DNA from: Olsenella uli
GTDB lineage: Bacteria > Actinomycetota > Coriobacteriia > Coriobacteriales > Atopobiaceae
Direction: 5' to 3'
Length of the DNA stretch: 64,000 nucleotides
Assembly: GCF_016900775.1 (NCBI RefSeq)
Contig: NZ_JACJKN010000006.1
Coordinates: 1 to 64,000, forward strand
Shown: piece by piece, positions 24,387-33,042 of the stretch
How the letters are laid out: the number at the start of each line of letters is the position of its first letter
Numbering within the stretch: the stretch's first letter is position 1
Notes under the pieces: model-generated
Databases searched by the model: none
Told to the model about the DNA's origin: nothing
Seen by the model: the letters and a program-made list of their open reading frames with translations, nothing else
Translations under genes and position numbers: made by a program

Positions 24387-25644
24387 GCTCATCCTGTTCG
24401 AGCTCAAGAAGATGCTCACGCGCCGCGTGGCGCTCGCGGCCAACATCGGCGTGGTCGTGTTCCTCGTGGCAATCATGGCGCTCAACGTGACGCAGAGCCG
24501 GACGGCGAACTTCGCGGGCGAGGAGTTCAACGGGCTTGCGGCCATAGCGTACAACCGCGCGGAGGCCGAGAAGTACGCGGGGCCGGTGACCGCCGAGCGC
24601 GCCGCCGCGGACATCGCCGCCTACCAGGAGCTGCTCTTCTCTCGGGTCGACCGCGACGCGGTGGGCGAGATGACGGGCGAGGCGGTCTACTCGCTCATCG
24701 CGCAGAGCTTCTCGCCCGAGGAGGTGGACGAGCTCTACAACTCGTACTGGAGCTGGCTCCTGCGCCCCTGGCGCGTGGCGAGGGAGGAGCCCGCGCAGAC
24801 GGCCGCCCGCGTGACGCCCGAGATGGCGGCCGACTGGTACGGCGCGGCGGCCGAGCTCACTCAGCAGACGCTTGACGACGGCCAGGGCGGCATGTGGGAG
24901 TACGGCCAGGCCGAGCGCGCGTACTGGACGGAGCTGCGCGCTGGGGTTCCCGAGCCGATCACGTACGGCTACTCGGGCGGCTGGGACAACGTCGTCAACT
25001 GCGCGGCGTTTCTCGTCTTTGCGATCTTGGCCGTCTGCGTGACGCTGGCGCCCACGTTCTCCTTCGAGTACAGCTCCGGCGCGGACGCGGTGGTGCTTGC
25101 CACCCGGCGCGGGCGCTCGTCGCTCGTGGCCGCCAAGGTCGTGGCGGGGCTCGCCTACGCCACGGCGTACTTCGCGCTCTGCGCGGGCATAATCGTTGGG
25201 GTCTCGCTCGTCTTCTACGGGGCGGACGGCTTCGGTCTCTCCGTCCAGAGCATGGCGCTCTCCTCGCCCTACCCGCTCACGGCGGGGCAGGCCGCGCTCG
25301 TGCTGGTGGGGCTCATGTACGTGGCGTGCCTGGGCTTTGCGTGCCTGACGCTGGCGGTGTCCTCGCGCACCCGCTCGACGCTCTCGGTCTTTCTGGCGGA
25401 CGTGGCGCTCGTGCTCGTTACCGGGCTCGTCCCCTCGGCCGGCGTGGGTGCGCTCGAGCGCGTGCTCGCCCTCTTCCCGATCAACTTCGCCAACTTCAGC
25501 GTGCTCTTCTCGGCGCTCGAGTCCTACCCGCTGGGGCCTGTGGTGCTCGACCTGATCGGGATGGTGCTGCTCGTCTACGCTGCGCTCGCACTCGTCTCGA
25601 CCCCGGTGGCGGCGATTTCCTTCCGCCGGCACCAGGTGGCGTAG
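24379..25644 (+). CDS. ABC transporter permease (ABC-2 type)
   Basis: 421 aa from ATG at 24379, with AAGGAGG upstream. One membrane segment after the amphipathic start (LILFELKKMLTRRVALAANI) is followed by an extracellular domain of about 170 residues. Five or so further membrane segments follow, with the SFEYSSGADAVVLATRRGR ABC-2 loop. It is the last gene of the ECF-sigma operon and is closed by a terminator. The extracellular domain could bind substrate. Confidence 0.85.
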   Translation: MARLILFELKKMLTRRVALAANIGVVVFLVAIMALNVTQSRTANFAGEEFNGLAAIAYNRAEAEKYAGPVTAERAAADIAAYQELLFSRVDRDAVGEMTGEAVYSLIAQSFSPEEVDELYNSYWSWLLRPWRVAREEPAQTAARVTPEMAADWYGAAAELTQQTLDDGQGGMWEYGQAERAYWTELRAGVPEPITYGYSGGWDNVVNCAAFLVFAILAVCVTLAPTFSFEYSSGADAVVLATRRGRSSLVAAKVVAGLAYATAYFALCAGIIVGVSLVFYGADGFGLSVQSMALSSPYPLTAGQAALVLVGLMYVACLGFACLTLAVSSRTRSTLSVFLADVALVLVTGLVPSAGVGALERVLALFPINFANFSVLFSALESYPLGPVVLDLIGMVLLVYAALALVSTPVAAISFRRHQVA

Positions 25645-25648
25645 GAAA

Positions 25649-25687
25649 GACCCAAAAAGAGACGGGCCTCTTTTTGGGTCAGTTTTA
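25649..25687 (+). terminator. Intrinsic terminator after ECF-ABC operon
   Basis: GACCCAAAAAGAG pairs with CTCTTTTTGGGTC (25649-25680), followed by AGTTTTA. Because of the A/T-rich arms it may also serve the convergent ROK gene. Confidence 0.8.
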
Positions 25688-25725
25688 CCCTATGTGACGC
25701 TATGCATTTCTATAATGCGCACATG

Positions 25726-26634
25726 TCAGCGCGATTGCTCCATGGCGAGGAAGTGCTCGTAGGCGCCGATGAGGTTGGCGTCGTTGAAGAACCGGCACGC
25801 CACGATGTCCGCCTCGGGGAAGGCGTTGTCGAACGAGGCGTTGAAGCGGCGGTGCGCGTCCCGCACGCCCTCCACGAAGAGCGGGTTCTGGCTGATGCCG
25901 CCGCCGAGGCAGATGCGCTCTGGGTCGAGCCAGCACTGGATGTTGTGGATCTGCAGGGCAATCTCGTCGCACACCTGACGGAACACGCCGGCAACGACTT
26001 CGTCCCCGTCCTCAAGCCAGCCGAACAGCTGCCGCCCGTCACAGCCGTCAACCCCCTTCGCTCGGGCAACGCGCTCGCACAGGGACTTCGTCGAGCAGGC
26101 AGACGACCAGAGCTGATCACTTGTGATGGGGTTCCTGGGGTCCTCGGGCCAGGAGGTGAGGACCTTCGATGCCTCACCGGCAAAGAGGTGCGCCCCCCGC
26201 AGGACCTTGCCGTCGATGACCACACCGCCGCCGATGCCCGTCCCAAAGGCAAGAACCACGCCGCAGTTAACGCCCTGGAGGTTACCGCGGGAGAACTCAG
26301 CGATTGCCGAGCAGCGCGCGTCATTCTCGATCTCAACTGGGAGTCTGAAGCGCTTCTCCCACTCCGTTACGTCGACGTCGTAGTTGTAGAGCAGCGCGCC
26401 GCCCGTCCGGATGTACTTCCGGCGCGCGTCGATCTCTCCGGGCATGGAGAGGGCCAGGCCCTCGACGTCGCCCATGCGGGCGAGGATGCCCTCGATGGCC
26501 TCGAGGAACGGCTCGGGGTCGTGACTCTCCCCGTCGGGGGTGGGCACCTCCCCCTTGCCCTCGAGGCCCGGTCCGCACATGGTGCAGTACTTGATCGCGG
26601 AGCCGCCTACGTCGAGAACCGCCAGCTTCTTCAT
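25726..26634 (-). CDS. ROK-family sugar kinase
   Basis: 302 aa from ATG at 26634, with AGGAGAAGG upstream. The ATP-binding DVGGSAIKY motif, the catalytic ENDARCSAIAE block and GTGIGGGVVIDGKV are present, and LGGGIS lies near the C-terminus. The cysteine-rich zinc motif of classical ROK repressors/kinases is absent, as in beta-glucoside/ManNAc-type kinases. It follows the GntR gene on the same strand (26-bp gap) and faces away from the GH1/PTS genes. Expected role: phosphorylation of a glucose unit released from beta-glucosides. Confidence 0.88.
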   Translation of the reverse strand: MKKLAVLDVGGSAIKYCTMCGPGLEGKGEVPTPDGESHDPEPFLEAIEGILARMGDVEGLALSMPGEIDARRKYIRTGGALLYNYDVDVTEWEKRFRLPVEIENDARCSAIAEFSRGNLQGVNCGVVLAFGTGIGGGVVIDGKVLRGAHLFAGEASKVLTSWPEDPRNPITSDQLWSSACSTKSLCERVARAKGVDGCDGRQLFGWLEDGDEVVAGVFRQVCDEIALQIHNIQCWLDPERICLGGGISQNPLFVEGVRDAHRRFNASFDNAFPEADIVACRFFNDANLIGAYEHFLAMEQSR

Positions 26635-26660
26635 GTCCTTCTCCTGTCCCTGCCTGCTGC

Positions 26661-27431
26661 CTATATGACGTTCACGTCGCGCAGCTCGGAGCGCATGCCG
26701 TTGCTGCGTGCGACGGAGAACTCGAAGGGCGTTCCGTCGTCGAGGAAGCCGACCTGGGAGATCTCGAGCAGGGGGGCGCCCGCGCCGAGCCGCAGGCGCC
26801 CGGCCTCCTCCTCGGTCGCGCCCACGGCGCGGATGATGCGGTGGAAGCTCGAGATCTTGAGCCCGAGCGTGTCCTGGACGAACGAGTAGACGGAGTGGTA
26901 GAGCCGGTCGCGCTTGAGGCCGGGCGTTACGTCGATCGGCATGTAGGTGTACTCAATCGTAATTGGGTCGTCCTCAAGGCAGCGCACCCGGCAGAAGTAG
27001 TAGGTGAAGTCGTCGGGGGAGATGCTCAGGTGCCGCGCGACGCTCTCGGGCGGGTTCGTGACCGAGAAGTCGTAGACCACCGAGCTCACGCTCCTCCCGC
27101 GCGCGCTGTGCGAGGCGGTGAAGCCGATCGGCTGGTCGGACCTGGTGAACCCGAACGTGTCCTCCCGCGTGCCGTCCTCGCCCACGAGCAGCGGGTCGAC
27201 GCCCCCCGTGTCGAAGAGCTCCGTGATGTTCTTCACGTAGGTGCCCGACCCGCGCTTGCTCGCGATGAGACCCTTCTCGGTGAGGATCTCGAAGGCGCGC
27301 TTGACGGTGATCTTGCTCACGCCGTAGCGGTCGCAGAGGTCCACGACCGTCGGTAGCTTGTCGTTGGGCACGAGGTCGCCGTCCTCGATGCGGCTCTGGA
27401 TGTCCTGGGCAATCGACTCGTACTTGAGCAT
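26661..27431 (-). CDS. GntR-family regulator (HutC/UTRA type)
   Basis: 256 aa from ATG at 27431, with AAGGGAGG upstream. The N-terminal winged helix reads NDKLPTVVDLCDRYGVSKIT, followed by KRGSGTYVKN. The C-terminal two thirds is a UTRA ligand-binding domain (YTYMPIDVTPGL, FHRIIRAVGATEEEAGRL, FEFSVARSNG). UTRA regulators of PTS loci sense a phosphosugar. It is divergent from the GH1-PTS genes and most likely represses them and itself. Confidence 0.9.
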   Translation of the reverse strand: MLKYESIAQDIQSRIEDGDLVPNDKLPTVVDLCDRYGVSKITVKRAFEILTEKGLIASKRGSGTYVKNITELFDTGGVDPLLVGEDGTREDTFGFTRSDQPIGFTASHSARGRSVSSVVYDFSVTNPPESVARHLSISPDDFTYYFCRVRCLEDDPITIEYTYMPIDVTPGLKRDRLYHSVYSFVQDTLGLKISSFHRIIRAVGATEEEAGRLRLGAGAPLLEISQVGFLDDGTPFEFSVARSNGMRSELRDVNVI

Positions 27432-27739
27432 GGCGGCCTCCCTTGTGCTTCCCGCGGTCCTCGACGCGCTCCGCGAACGGTCTTGTTTCGCCCGCGAGCG
27501 GTTTGATTTTGCGGCCAGGCAAGAGGGCGCGGGTTCGTGCGCGTTGCGCCCCGTCGGGCTGGTTGGCTGCAAAACCCCAGCTCATCGACGTGGTTCTCGT
27601 CTGACGTAATCCATTATCTTCCTTTGTCCCCGTCTTTGTCGGCAATAAATCCGCTACATAGAGAAAATAAAAGCGCTACAATTTAACCAACAAAGCGCGA
27701 CAAAGAGCCGCGCAGGACGAGCGAGGAAACGGAGGCATC
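27432..27739. promoter_or_regulatory. Divergent control region between GntR and GH1 genes
   Basis: CTTTGTC occurs at 27622-27628 and 27634-27640 (12-bp period). ACAAAG occurs at 27690-27695 and 27700-27705 in the opposite sense, flanking the TACAAT -10 candidate (27677-27682). CGCTACA is also repeated (27652-27658, 27674-27680). These are candidate GntR sites. A looser inverted repeat (TTTTGCGGCCAG...CTGG...GGCTGCAAAA, about 27508-27577) lies nearer the GntR gene. Confidence 0.55.
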
Positions 27740-29140
27740 ATGGCAGAACTGACCTTGCCCAAGGACTTCTTCTTCGGGGCGGCGATGTCCGGTCCGCAGA
27801 CGGAAGGAGGCTGGAACGTAGGCGGCAAGCTCGAGAACGTGTGGGACACCTGGTCCAACGAGGACATCGAGGCGTTCTACAACCGCGTGGGCTCCTACGT
27901 GGGCAACGACTTCATGCACCACTACAAGGAGGACCTTGCCATCCTCAAGGGCCTCGGACTTGACAGCTTTCGCACGTCGATCCAGTGGAGCCGCCTGCTC
28001 GACGCGGACGGCAACATCAACCCCGAGGGCGCGGCCTGGTACCACGAGCTCTTCCGCGCGGCGCGCGAGGAGGGGCTCGAGCCCTTCGTGACCCTCTACC
28101 ACTTTGACCTCCCCACCTATCTCTTCCGCCGCGGCGGCTGGGAGAGCCGCGAGACCTGCGAGGCGTACGCGAACTACGTCGAGAAGGCGCTCCACGAGTT
28201 CGGCAAGGAGGTCCGGTACTGGTTCACGTTCAACGAGCCGAGCGTCGAGCCCGAGAACCGCTACTGGCACGGTGGCTGGTACCCGCAGCACCACAGCTTC
28301 CGCGAGGCCGTGGTGGCGCAGTACAACATCTCGATCGCGCACGCGCTCGGCGTCGCCCGCTACCGCGCGGCGCGCGAGGAGGGCGCGCTCCGTCCGGACG
28401 CGCGGATCGGCATCGTGTGCAACTTCAGCCCCTCCTACACCAAGGAGGACCCGAGCGAGGCCGACCTCGAGGCGCTGCGCATGAACGACGGCCTCACCAC
28501 GCGCTGGTGGCTCGACCTCGCGACTAAGGGCAGCCTGCCCGCGGACGTGCTCGAGACCCTTGCCCGCCTCGGGACGCCCGTCCCGGCGCGCCCCGGCGAC
28601 GAGGAGGTCCTGCGCTCGGGCGTCGTGGACTGGCTCGGCTGCAACTACTACCAGCCCTGCCGCGTGCAGGCGCCGAGCCGCGACCGCGACGAGTGGGGCA
28701 ACCCGCTCTTCGCCGAGCCCTACGTCTGGCCCGAGCGCGTCATGAACGAGAGCCGCGGCTGGGAGATCTACCCCAAGGGCATCTACGACTTCGGCATGAA
28801 GTGCCGCGACGAGTACCCCGACCTCGAGTGGTTCGTGTCCGAGAACGGCATCGGCATCGAGGGCGAGTACAAGAACCGCGACGAGAGCGGCCAGATCCAG
28901 GACGACTACCGCGTCGACTTCGTGCGCGACCACCTCGCCTGGATCGCCCGCGCGATCGACGACGGCGCCAGGTGCAAGGGCTACCACTACTGGGGCCTCA
29001 TCGACAACTGGTCCTGGGCGAACGCCTTCAAGAACCGCTACGGCTTCGTTGAGGTCGACCTCATGGAGAACTACGAGCGCAGGCCCAAGAAGTCCGCGGC
29101 GTGGCTCAGGGAGGTTGTCGCGACACACGTGGTGAAGTAG
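27740..29140 (+). CDS. Glycoside hydrolase family 1 (6-phospho-beta-glucosidase / beta-glucosidase)
   Basis: 466 aa from ATG at 27740, with GGAGG upstream. The GH1 acid/base is E166 in TFNEPSV, and the nucleophile is E368 in FVSENGIG. The N-terminal LPKDFFFGAAMSGPQTEGG is typical. The neighbouring Lac/cellobiose-type PTS imports sugars as 6-phosphates, so a 6-phospho-beta-glucosidase is favoured over a plain beta-glucosidase. It is the first gene of the catabolic operon GH1-EIIC-EIIB-EIIA. Confidence 0.92.
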   Translation: MAELTLPKDFFFGAAMSGPQTEGGWNVGGKLENVWDTWSNEDIEAFYNRVGSYVGNDFMHHYKEDLAILKGLGLDSFRTSIQWSRLLDADGNINPEGAAWYHELFRAAREEGLEPFVTLYHFDLPTYLFRRGGWESRETCEAYANYVEKALHEFGKEVRYWFTFNEPSVEPENRYWHGGWYPQHHSFREAVVAQYNISIAHALGVARYRAAREEGALRPDARIGIVCNFSPSYTKEDPSEADLEALRMNDGLTTRWWLDLATKGSLPADVLETLARLGTPVPARPGDEEVLRSGVVDWLGCNYYQPCRVQAPSRDRDEWGNPLFAEPYVWPERVMNESRGWEIYPKGIYDFGMKCRDEYPDLEWFVSENGIGIEGEYKNRDESGQIQDDYRVDFVRDHLAWIARAIDDGARCKGYHYWGLIDNWSWANAFKNRYGFVEVDLMENYERRPKKSAAWLREVVATHVVK

Positions 29141-29271
29141 GTCCTTGGGCCGGACCGGGGGGAACGGTCCCGGGCTCCCTCCCCTCGGTTCGGCCATCGG
29201 ATACGCGTCCCCTGGAGAGGGGCGCGATGGCACGGCTAATGTTTCCAACAGTTCAGTTAGGAGTGAAAGAC

Positions 29272-29334
29272 ATGGCCAACGGACAAAGCTTCCTCGACAA
29301 GTTCGCGGAAGTCTCCGCCAAGGTCGGCAACTAG
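29272..29334 (+). pseudogene. 5' fragment of PTS EIIC, ended by in-frame TAG (codon 21)
   Basis: ATG at 29272 has AGGAGTG seven bases upstream and encodes MANGQSFLDKFAEVSAKVGN, then TAG at 29332-29334. The next codons (VHLRSLRDGF...) continue the EIIC N-terminus in the same frame with no bases missing. Family members usually carry a Gln or similar residue at the amber position (…KIGxQ-x-HL…), so a single CAG-to-TAG change explains it. Confidence 0.8.
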
Positions 29335-30654
29335 GTGCACCTGCGCAGCCTGCGCGATGGCTTCGCCACCATCATGCCGATCTTCATCCTCGCCGGCATC
29401 GCAGCGCTGCTCAACAACGTTGTCTTCACGTTCCTGTGGAGCGCGGACCCGAGCAGCCCCGGGCTCTTCCCGAACGCCGACGTGCTCGCCACGGCCCAGT
29501 ACTGGGGCAACTCGCTCACGCAGGGCGCGCTCTCCATCTCGGCCATCCTGCTGTGCGCCATGGTGGGCTACAGCTTCGCGAACAACAAGCGCTTCGACAA
29601 CCCCGTCTCATGCGTAGTGGTGGCGCTCGCGGTCTTCTTCATCATGATGCCGCAGACGGTGGCTGCCAACCTTGCTGCGTCATCGCCGCTCTACGTGGCC
29701 GAAGAGGTGACCACCGCTCAGGTCTCGAGCGCGTTCATCACCAACTACACGGGCACCAACGGCATGTTCACCGCCATCATCATCGGCCTGTTTGCGCCCA
29801 CGCTCTTCATCAAGGTCTCGGGCGTCGAGAAGCTGCGCATCAAGATGCCCGAGGGCGTGCCGCCCGCGGTCGAGAAGTCCTTCAACGTCCTGATCCCGAT
29901 GCTGCTCACCCTGGGCGCCTTCGGCGTGCTCTCGATGGTTCTCTACGCAGGCTTCCAGACTGACGTCACTGCTCTCATCAACACCTTCATCCAGACCCCG
30001 CTGCGAGCCCTCACCACCAACCCGATCGGCCTCGTGGTGATCTACTCGCTCGGTGTGTTCCTGTTCACCCTCGGCATCCACCAGTCCACCATCAACGGCG
30101 TGCTCGTCGAGCCCGTCCTCACGGTCGTGCTCGTCGAGGCCACGAGCGTGTACAGCTCCGGCGGCATCGACGCCGTGATCGCCCGTCCGGACCTGTGGCT
30201 CAACATGAACACCATCAACGTCTACGCGCTCATGGGAGGCTCGGGCTGCACGCTGGCGCTGCTCATCGCAACGTTCATCTGGGGCAAGTGGCGCCCCTCC
30301 CGCGAGGTTGCCAAGCTCGGCATCCTGCCTGCCATCTTCAACATCAACGAGCCGGTCATCTACGGCTACCCGATCGTGTTCAACATCCCGCTCATGGTTC
30401 CGTTCGTGCTCAACACCATCATCGGTATCCTCGTCGGCTACTTTGCCACGGTCATCGGCCTCGTCAGCCCCACCTGCATCCAGGTGCCCTGGACCACCCC
30501 GATCATCGCCTCGGGCATCCTGTCCACGGGCGGCGACATCCGCGCGGGCATTCTCCAGATCGTGCTGCTGGTAATCTTCACGCTGATCTACCTGCCCTTC
30601 ATGAAGGCATCGGAGACCGCGCAGCGCAAGCAGTTCGAGATAGCTCAGGAGTAG
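29335..30654 (+). CDS. PTS Lac/cellobiose-family EIIC (main part, downstream of amber codon)
   Basis: 439 aa if translation restarts at GTG 29335, which directly follows the TAG. All membrane segments lie in this part, starting at TIMPIFILAGIAALL. The conserved substrate-site region GILPAIFNINEPVIYGYPIVFN is intact. The protein would be the membrane channel for cellobiose/beta-glucoside uptake, working with the EIIB and EIIA genes that follow. Without suppression or restart the gene is broken. No ribosome site precedes the GTG other than the translated fragment itself, so termination-reinitiation would be needed. Confidence 0.85.
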   Translation: MHLRSLRDGFATIMPIFILAGIAALLNNVVFTFLWSADPSSPGLFPNADVLATAQYWGNSLTQGALSISAILLCAMVGYSFANNKRFDNPVSCVVVALAVFFIMMPQTVAANLAASSPLYVAEEVTTAQVSSAFITNYTGTNGMFTAIIIGLFAPTLFIKVSGVEKLRIKMPEGVPPAVEKSFNVLIPMLLTLGAFGVLSMVLYAGFQTDVTALINTFIQTPLRALTTNPIGLVVIYSLGVFLFTLGIHQSTINGVLVEPVLTVVLVEATSVYSSGGIDAVIARPDLWLNMNTINVYALMGGSGCTLALLIATFIWGKWRPSREVAKLGILPAIFNINEPVIYGYPIVFNIPLMVPFVLNTIIGILVGYFATVIGLVSPTCIQVPWTTPIIASGILSTGGDIRAGILQIVLLVIFTLIYLPFMKASETAQRKQFEIAQE

Positions 30655-30674
30655 TCGCGTAGTTCCCCCTGCTC

Positions 30675-30709
30675 TCTGCGGACGGGCCATACCAGCTCGT
30701 CCGCAGAGG
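30675..30709 (+). promoter_or_regulatory. Intercistronic stem-loop between EIIC and EIIB
   Basis: CTCTGCGGACG pairs with CGTCCGCAGAG. No T run follows, so it is more likely an mRNA processing or stability element than a terminator. It sits in an unusually long (150 bp) gap inside a PTS operon. Confidence 0.6.
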
Positions 30710-30805
30710 GTGCCCCCCGGAGGGGTCCCATGTCAAGAAGCGGTGACCGTCATCTGGCGGTCGTCGGATGCAACGGACCGGTATGCCGGTCGGAAAGGAC
30801 AGATC

Positions 30806-31105
30806 ATGAAGATTATGCTGTGCTGCAACGCGGGCATGTCCACGAGCCTGCTCGTCCAGAAGATGCAGAAGGAGGCCGCGAGCCGCGGCGAGGAGGTCGC
30901 AATCGAGGCGCGCCCGATGAACGAGGCCATGGACCACATCAACGAGGCCGACGTCATCCTCCTTGGGCCCCAGATCGGCTACGCGAAGGGCGACTTCGAG
31001 AAGGCCGTCGAGGGGCGCATCCCCGTCGCCGTCATCCCGATGGTCGACTACGGTCGCATGAACGCAGCCAAGATTCTCGACGACGTCAAGAAGATGCTCG
31101 GCTAG
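30806..31105 (+). CDS. PTS Lac/cellobiose-family EIIB
   Basis: 99 aa from ATG at 30806, with GGAAAGGAC upstream. The active-site cysteine is C7 in CCNAGMSTS, the phosphate loop of EIIB-cellobiose proteins, and the rest matches the small four-stranded domain (LLGPQIGYAKGDFEKAV). It accepts phosphate from EIIA and passes it to the sugar carried by EIIC. Confidence 0.92.
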   Translation: MKIMLCCNAGMSTSLLVQKMQKEAASRGEEVAIEARPMNEAMDHINEADVILLGPQIGYAKGDFEKAVEGRIPVAVIPMVDYGRMNAAKILDDVKKMLG

Positions 31106-31122
31106 CCAGCGAGGAGGCTGAG

Positions 31123-31467
31123 ATGGAAGACATGGACGAGCTCGAGCAGATCTGCTTCGAGATCATCAGCTACGTGGGCACCGCCAAGTCCTGCTACGTC
31201 AACTCGATCGCCAAGGCCAAGGAGGGCGACTTCGACGCGGCGGCCGACCTGGTCAAGCAGGGCGACGAGGCGTACAACGGCGGCCACGAGGTTCACATGA
31301 GGCTGCTCCAGGCCGAGGCGTCCGGCGCGGGCAAGAAGACGCTGCCGCTGCTCCTCCTCCACGCCGAGGACCAGATGGCGAGCGCCGAGACCTGCAAGCT
31401 CATGGCGCTGAACTTCGCCGACACCTATCGTGAGCTGCTCTCCCTTAAGGAGAAGCTCAACGCGTAG
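31123..31467 (+). CDS. PTS Lac/cellobiose-family EIIA
   Basis: 114 aa from ATG at 31123, with GAGGAGG upstream. It is the three-helix EIIA-Lac type: FEIISYVGTAKSCYVNSIAKA, then the phospho-accepting H80 in LLLLHAEDQMASAE. Last gene of the operon, closed by a terminator at 31490. Confidence 0.92.
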   Translation: MEDMDELEQICFEIISYVGTAKSCYVNSIAKAKEGDFDAAADLVKQGDEAYNGGHEVHMRLLQAEASGAGKKTLPLLLLHAEDQMASAETCKLMALNFADTYRELLSLKEKLNA

Positions 31468-31489
31468 ACGCGGCGGGGCGTGACTGACG

Positions 31490-31527
31490 GGCCGGGGTCG
31501 CCGAAGACGGCGCCCCGGCCTATTTCT
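31490..31527 (+). terminator. Intrinsic terminator of GH1-PTS operon
   Basis: GGCCGGGG-TC-GCCG / CGGC-G-CCCCGGCC stem, then TATTTCTGT. Confidence 0.75.
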
Positions 31528-31576
31528 GTCTGGTAGCCTTTGGCAGGGCAATCCGTTTCCCTGATTGGGGGCCGCC

Positions 31577-31960
31577 ATGGACTTTGCGAATGTCGACAAG
31601 CGCCTGCTCTCGCTCGCCGGCGCCACCAAGGCGCTTCACGAGAAGTGGGGCTGGATGGTGTACTGGGTGGGTGGCCGGCAGTTTGCCTGCGAGCTCATGG
31701 TCGCGCCCGACGCCAAGGCTCCCTATGCCGGGCGTCACCTGCTCTCGCTCAAGTGCGATCCCGACCGCATCCTGGAGCTGCGTGCCGAGTGGCCGGACGC
31801 GGTCCTGCCCGGCTACTACTCCGACGGGCGCACGTGGATCTCGGTGGACCTCGACGCCGACCTGCCTGAGGGGCTCGTGCTCGACCTCTGCGACCTGAGC
31901 TACAGGCTCGTTGTTGCCAAGCTGCCCAAGCGCGTGCAGCGTGAGCTTGCCAGGGGGTAG
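31577..31960 (+). CDS. MmcQ/YjbR family protein
   Basis: 127 aa from ATG at 31577. The fold is the double-wing YjbR type, recognised by the LSLAGATKALHEKWGW start, LLSLKCDPDRILELRAE and GRTWISVDLDADLPEGLVLDLCDLSYRLVV. YjbR-like proteins have a DNA-binding-like fold, but their role is not established. It stands before an XRE gene on the same strand. Confidence 0.82.
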   Translation: MDFANVDKRLLSLAGATKALHEKWGWMVYWVGGRQFACELMVAPDAKAPYAGRHLLSLKCDPDRILELRAEWPDAVLPGYYSDGRTWISVDLDADLPEGLVLDLCDLSYRLVVAKLPKRVQRELARG

Positions 31961-32044
31961 TCCGCGCAACGATCTGTTGCTTGGCTCTTGCGCCGCCCCC
32001 CCCGGACAATGGGGGAGAAGAATCCGGATGAGAGGAGACGTCCC

Positions 32045-32506
32045 ATGCTCATGCTCAAGGACGCGCTGTCCCGCCTGCGGCGCGAGCGAGGGCTCACGCA
32101 GGAGGAGCTGGCGCGAAGGCTCTACATCACCCGCCAGGCAGTCAGTCGCTGGGAGACCGGTGCCACTGAGCCCGGCATTGACATGATCAAGCTCATTGCC
32201 CGCGAGCTTGACGTCCCCGTGACGGCACTCCTCGACATGCCGGAGCACTACTGCCAGAGCTGCGGCATGATGTTCGTCGCGCCCGGCCAGCACGGCCACG
32301 AGGCGGACGGCTCCGAGGTGGGGGACCTCTGCCGGTGGTGCTACGATGACGGCGCATACGTCGAGGACGTCACGATGGACGAGATGATCGAGGACTGCGC
32401 CCCGCGCATGGCCAAGGCGATGGGCTGGACGGCGGACGAGGCGGCGTCGCTGCTCGGCGCGGTGCTGCCCACGCTGCGCCGCTGGTATGGGGGCGAGGCG
32501 CGCTAA
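32045..32506 (+). CDS. XRE-family regulator fused to putative zinc-ribbon domain
   Basis: 153 aa from ATG at 32045, with GAGGAGACG upstream. The N-terminal helix-turn-helix (LTQEELARRLYITRQAVSRWETG) is followed by a zinc-ribbon domain: YCQSCGMMF, LCRWCYDDG, the EEMIE-like MDEMIEDCAPRMAKAMG and the terminal LPTLRRW. The four cysteines (CxxC...CxxC) are intact. The zinc-ribbon family often occurs alone; fusion to XRE suggests a regulator with a metal-stabilised sensor part. Targets are unknown. Confidence 0.88.
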   Translation: MLMLKDALSRLRRERGLTQEELARRLYITRQAVSRWETGATEPGIDMIKLIARELDVPVTALLDMPEHYCQSCGMMFVAPGQHGHEADGSEVGDLCRWCYDDGAYVEDVTMDEMIEDCAPRMAKAMGWTADEAASLLGAVLPTLRRWYGGEAR

Positions 32507-32518
32507 GAGGAGGAGCGG

Positions 32519-33028
32519 GTGGCCCACAGTCGTACCCTCTACATTGACGCCGACGCGTGCCCGGTCACGCGCGAGGCCCTCGCCTGCGCGCGACGGGCGC
32601 GGGTGCCGGTGGTCATTGTGGGAAACACCACGCAGAACCTTGAACGGCACGTCCGACGGGATGACCCGCGCGGCCCCGAGCGGGCCCGCGGCCGCGATGC
32701 CAAGCACGGCGGGTTCTGGGTCGACGTGCTCGACGTGTCCGTCGGGGCGGATAGCGCGGACTTTGCCATCGTGGAGCGCCTGCAGCCAGATGACGTGGTG
32801 GTCACGCAGGACATCGGCCTTGCGAGCATGGTGCTGGGACGTGGGGCGGCCGCTATTGGCGTGCGCGGGCGCGTGTACTCAAAGGCGACGATCGACATGG
32901 ACCTCTTCATTCGCCACGAGGAGAAGAAGTTGCGACGCACGGGAGGCCGGACGCGCGGGCCCGCCGCCTTCACCAACGAGGATCGCGAGCGCTTCGCCCG
33001 CAACCTATCCGTCCTTCTCGATGGATAG
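32519..33028 (+). CDS. YaiI/YqxD family protein (DUF188)
   Basis: 169 aa from GTG at 32519, with AGAGGAGGAGCGG upstream, 12 bp after the XRE gene. The start LYIDADACPVTREAL is the signature of the DUF188 PIN-like family, with VDVLDVSVGADSADFAIVE and VVTQDIGLASMVLGRG as further acidic motifs. These proteins are predicted PIN-like nucleases; no activity is firmly established. Confidence 0.92.
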   Translation: MAHSRTLYIDADACPVTREALACARRARVPVVIVGNTTQNLERHVRRDDPRGPERARGRDAKHGGFWVDVLDVSVGADSADFAIVERLQPDDVVVTQDIGLASMVLGRGAAAIGVRGRVYSKATIDMDLFIRHEEKKLRRTGGRTRGPAAFTNEDRERFARNLSVLLDG

Positions 33029-33042
33029 CGGCGTCGCGGGGC

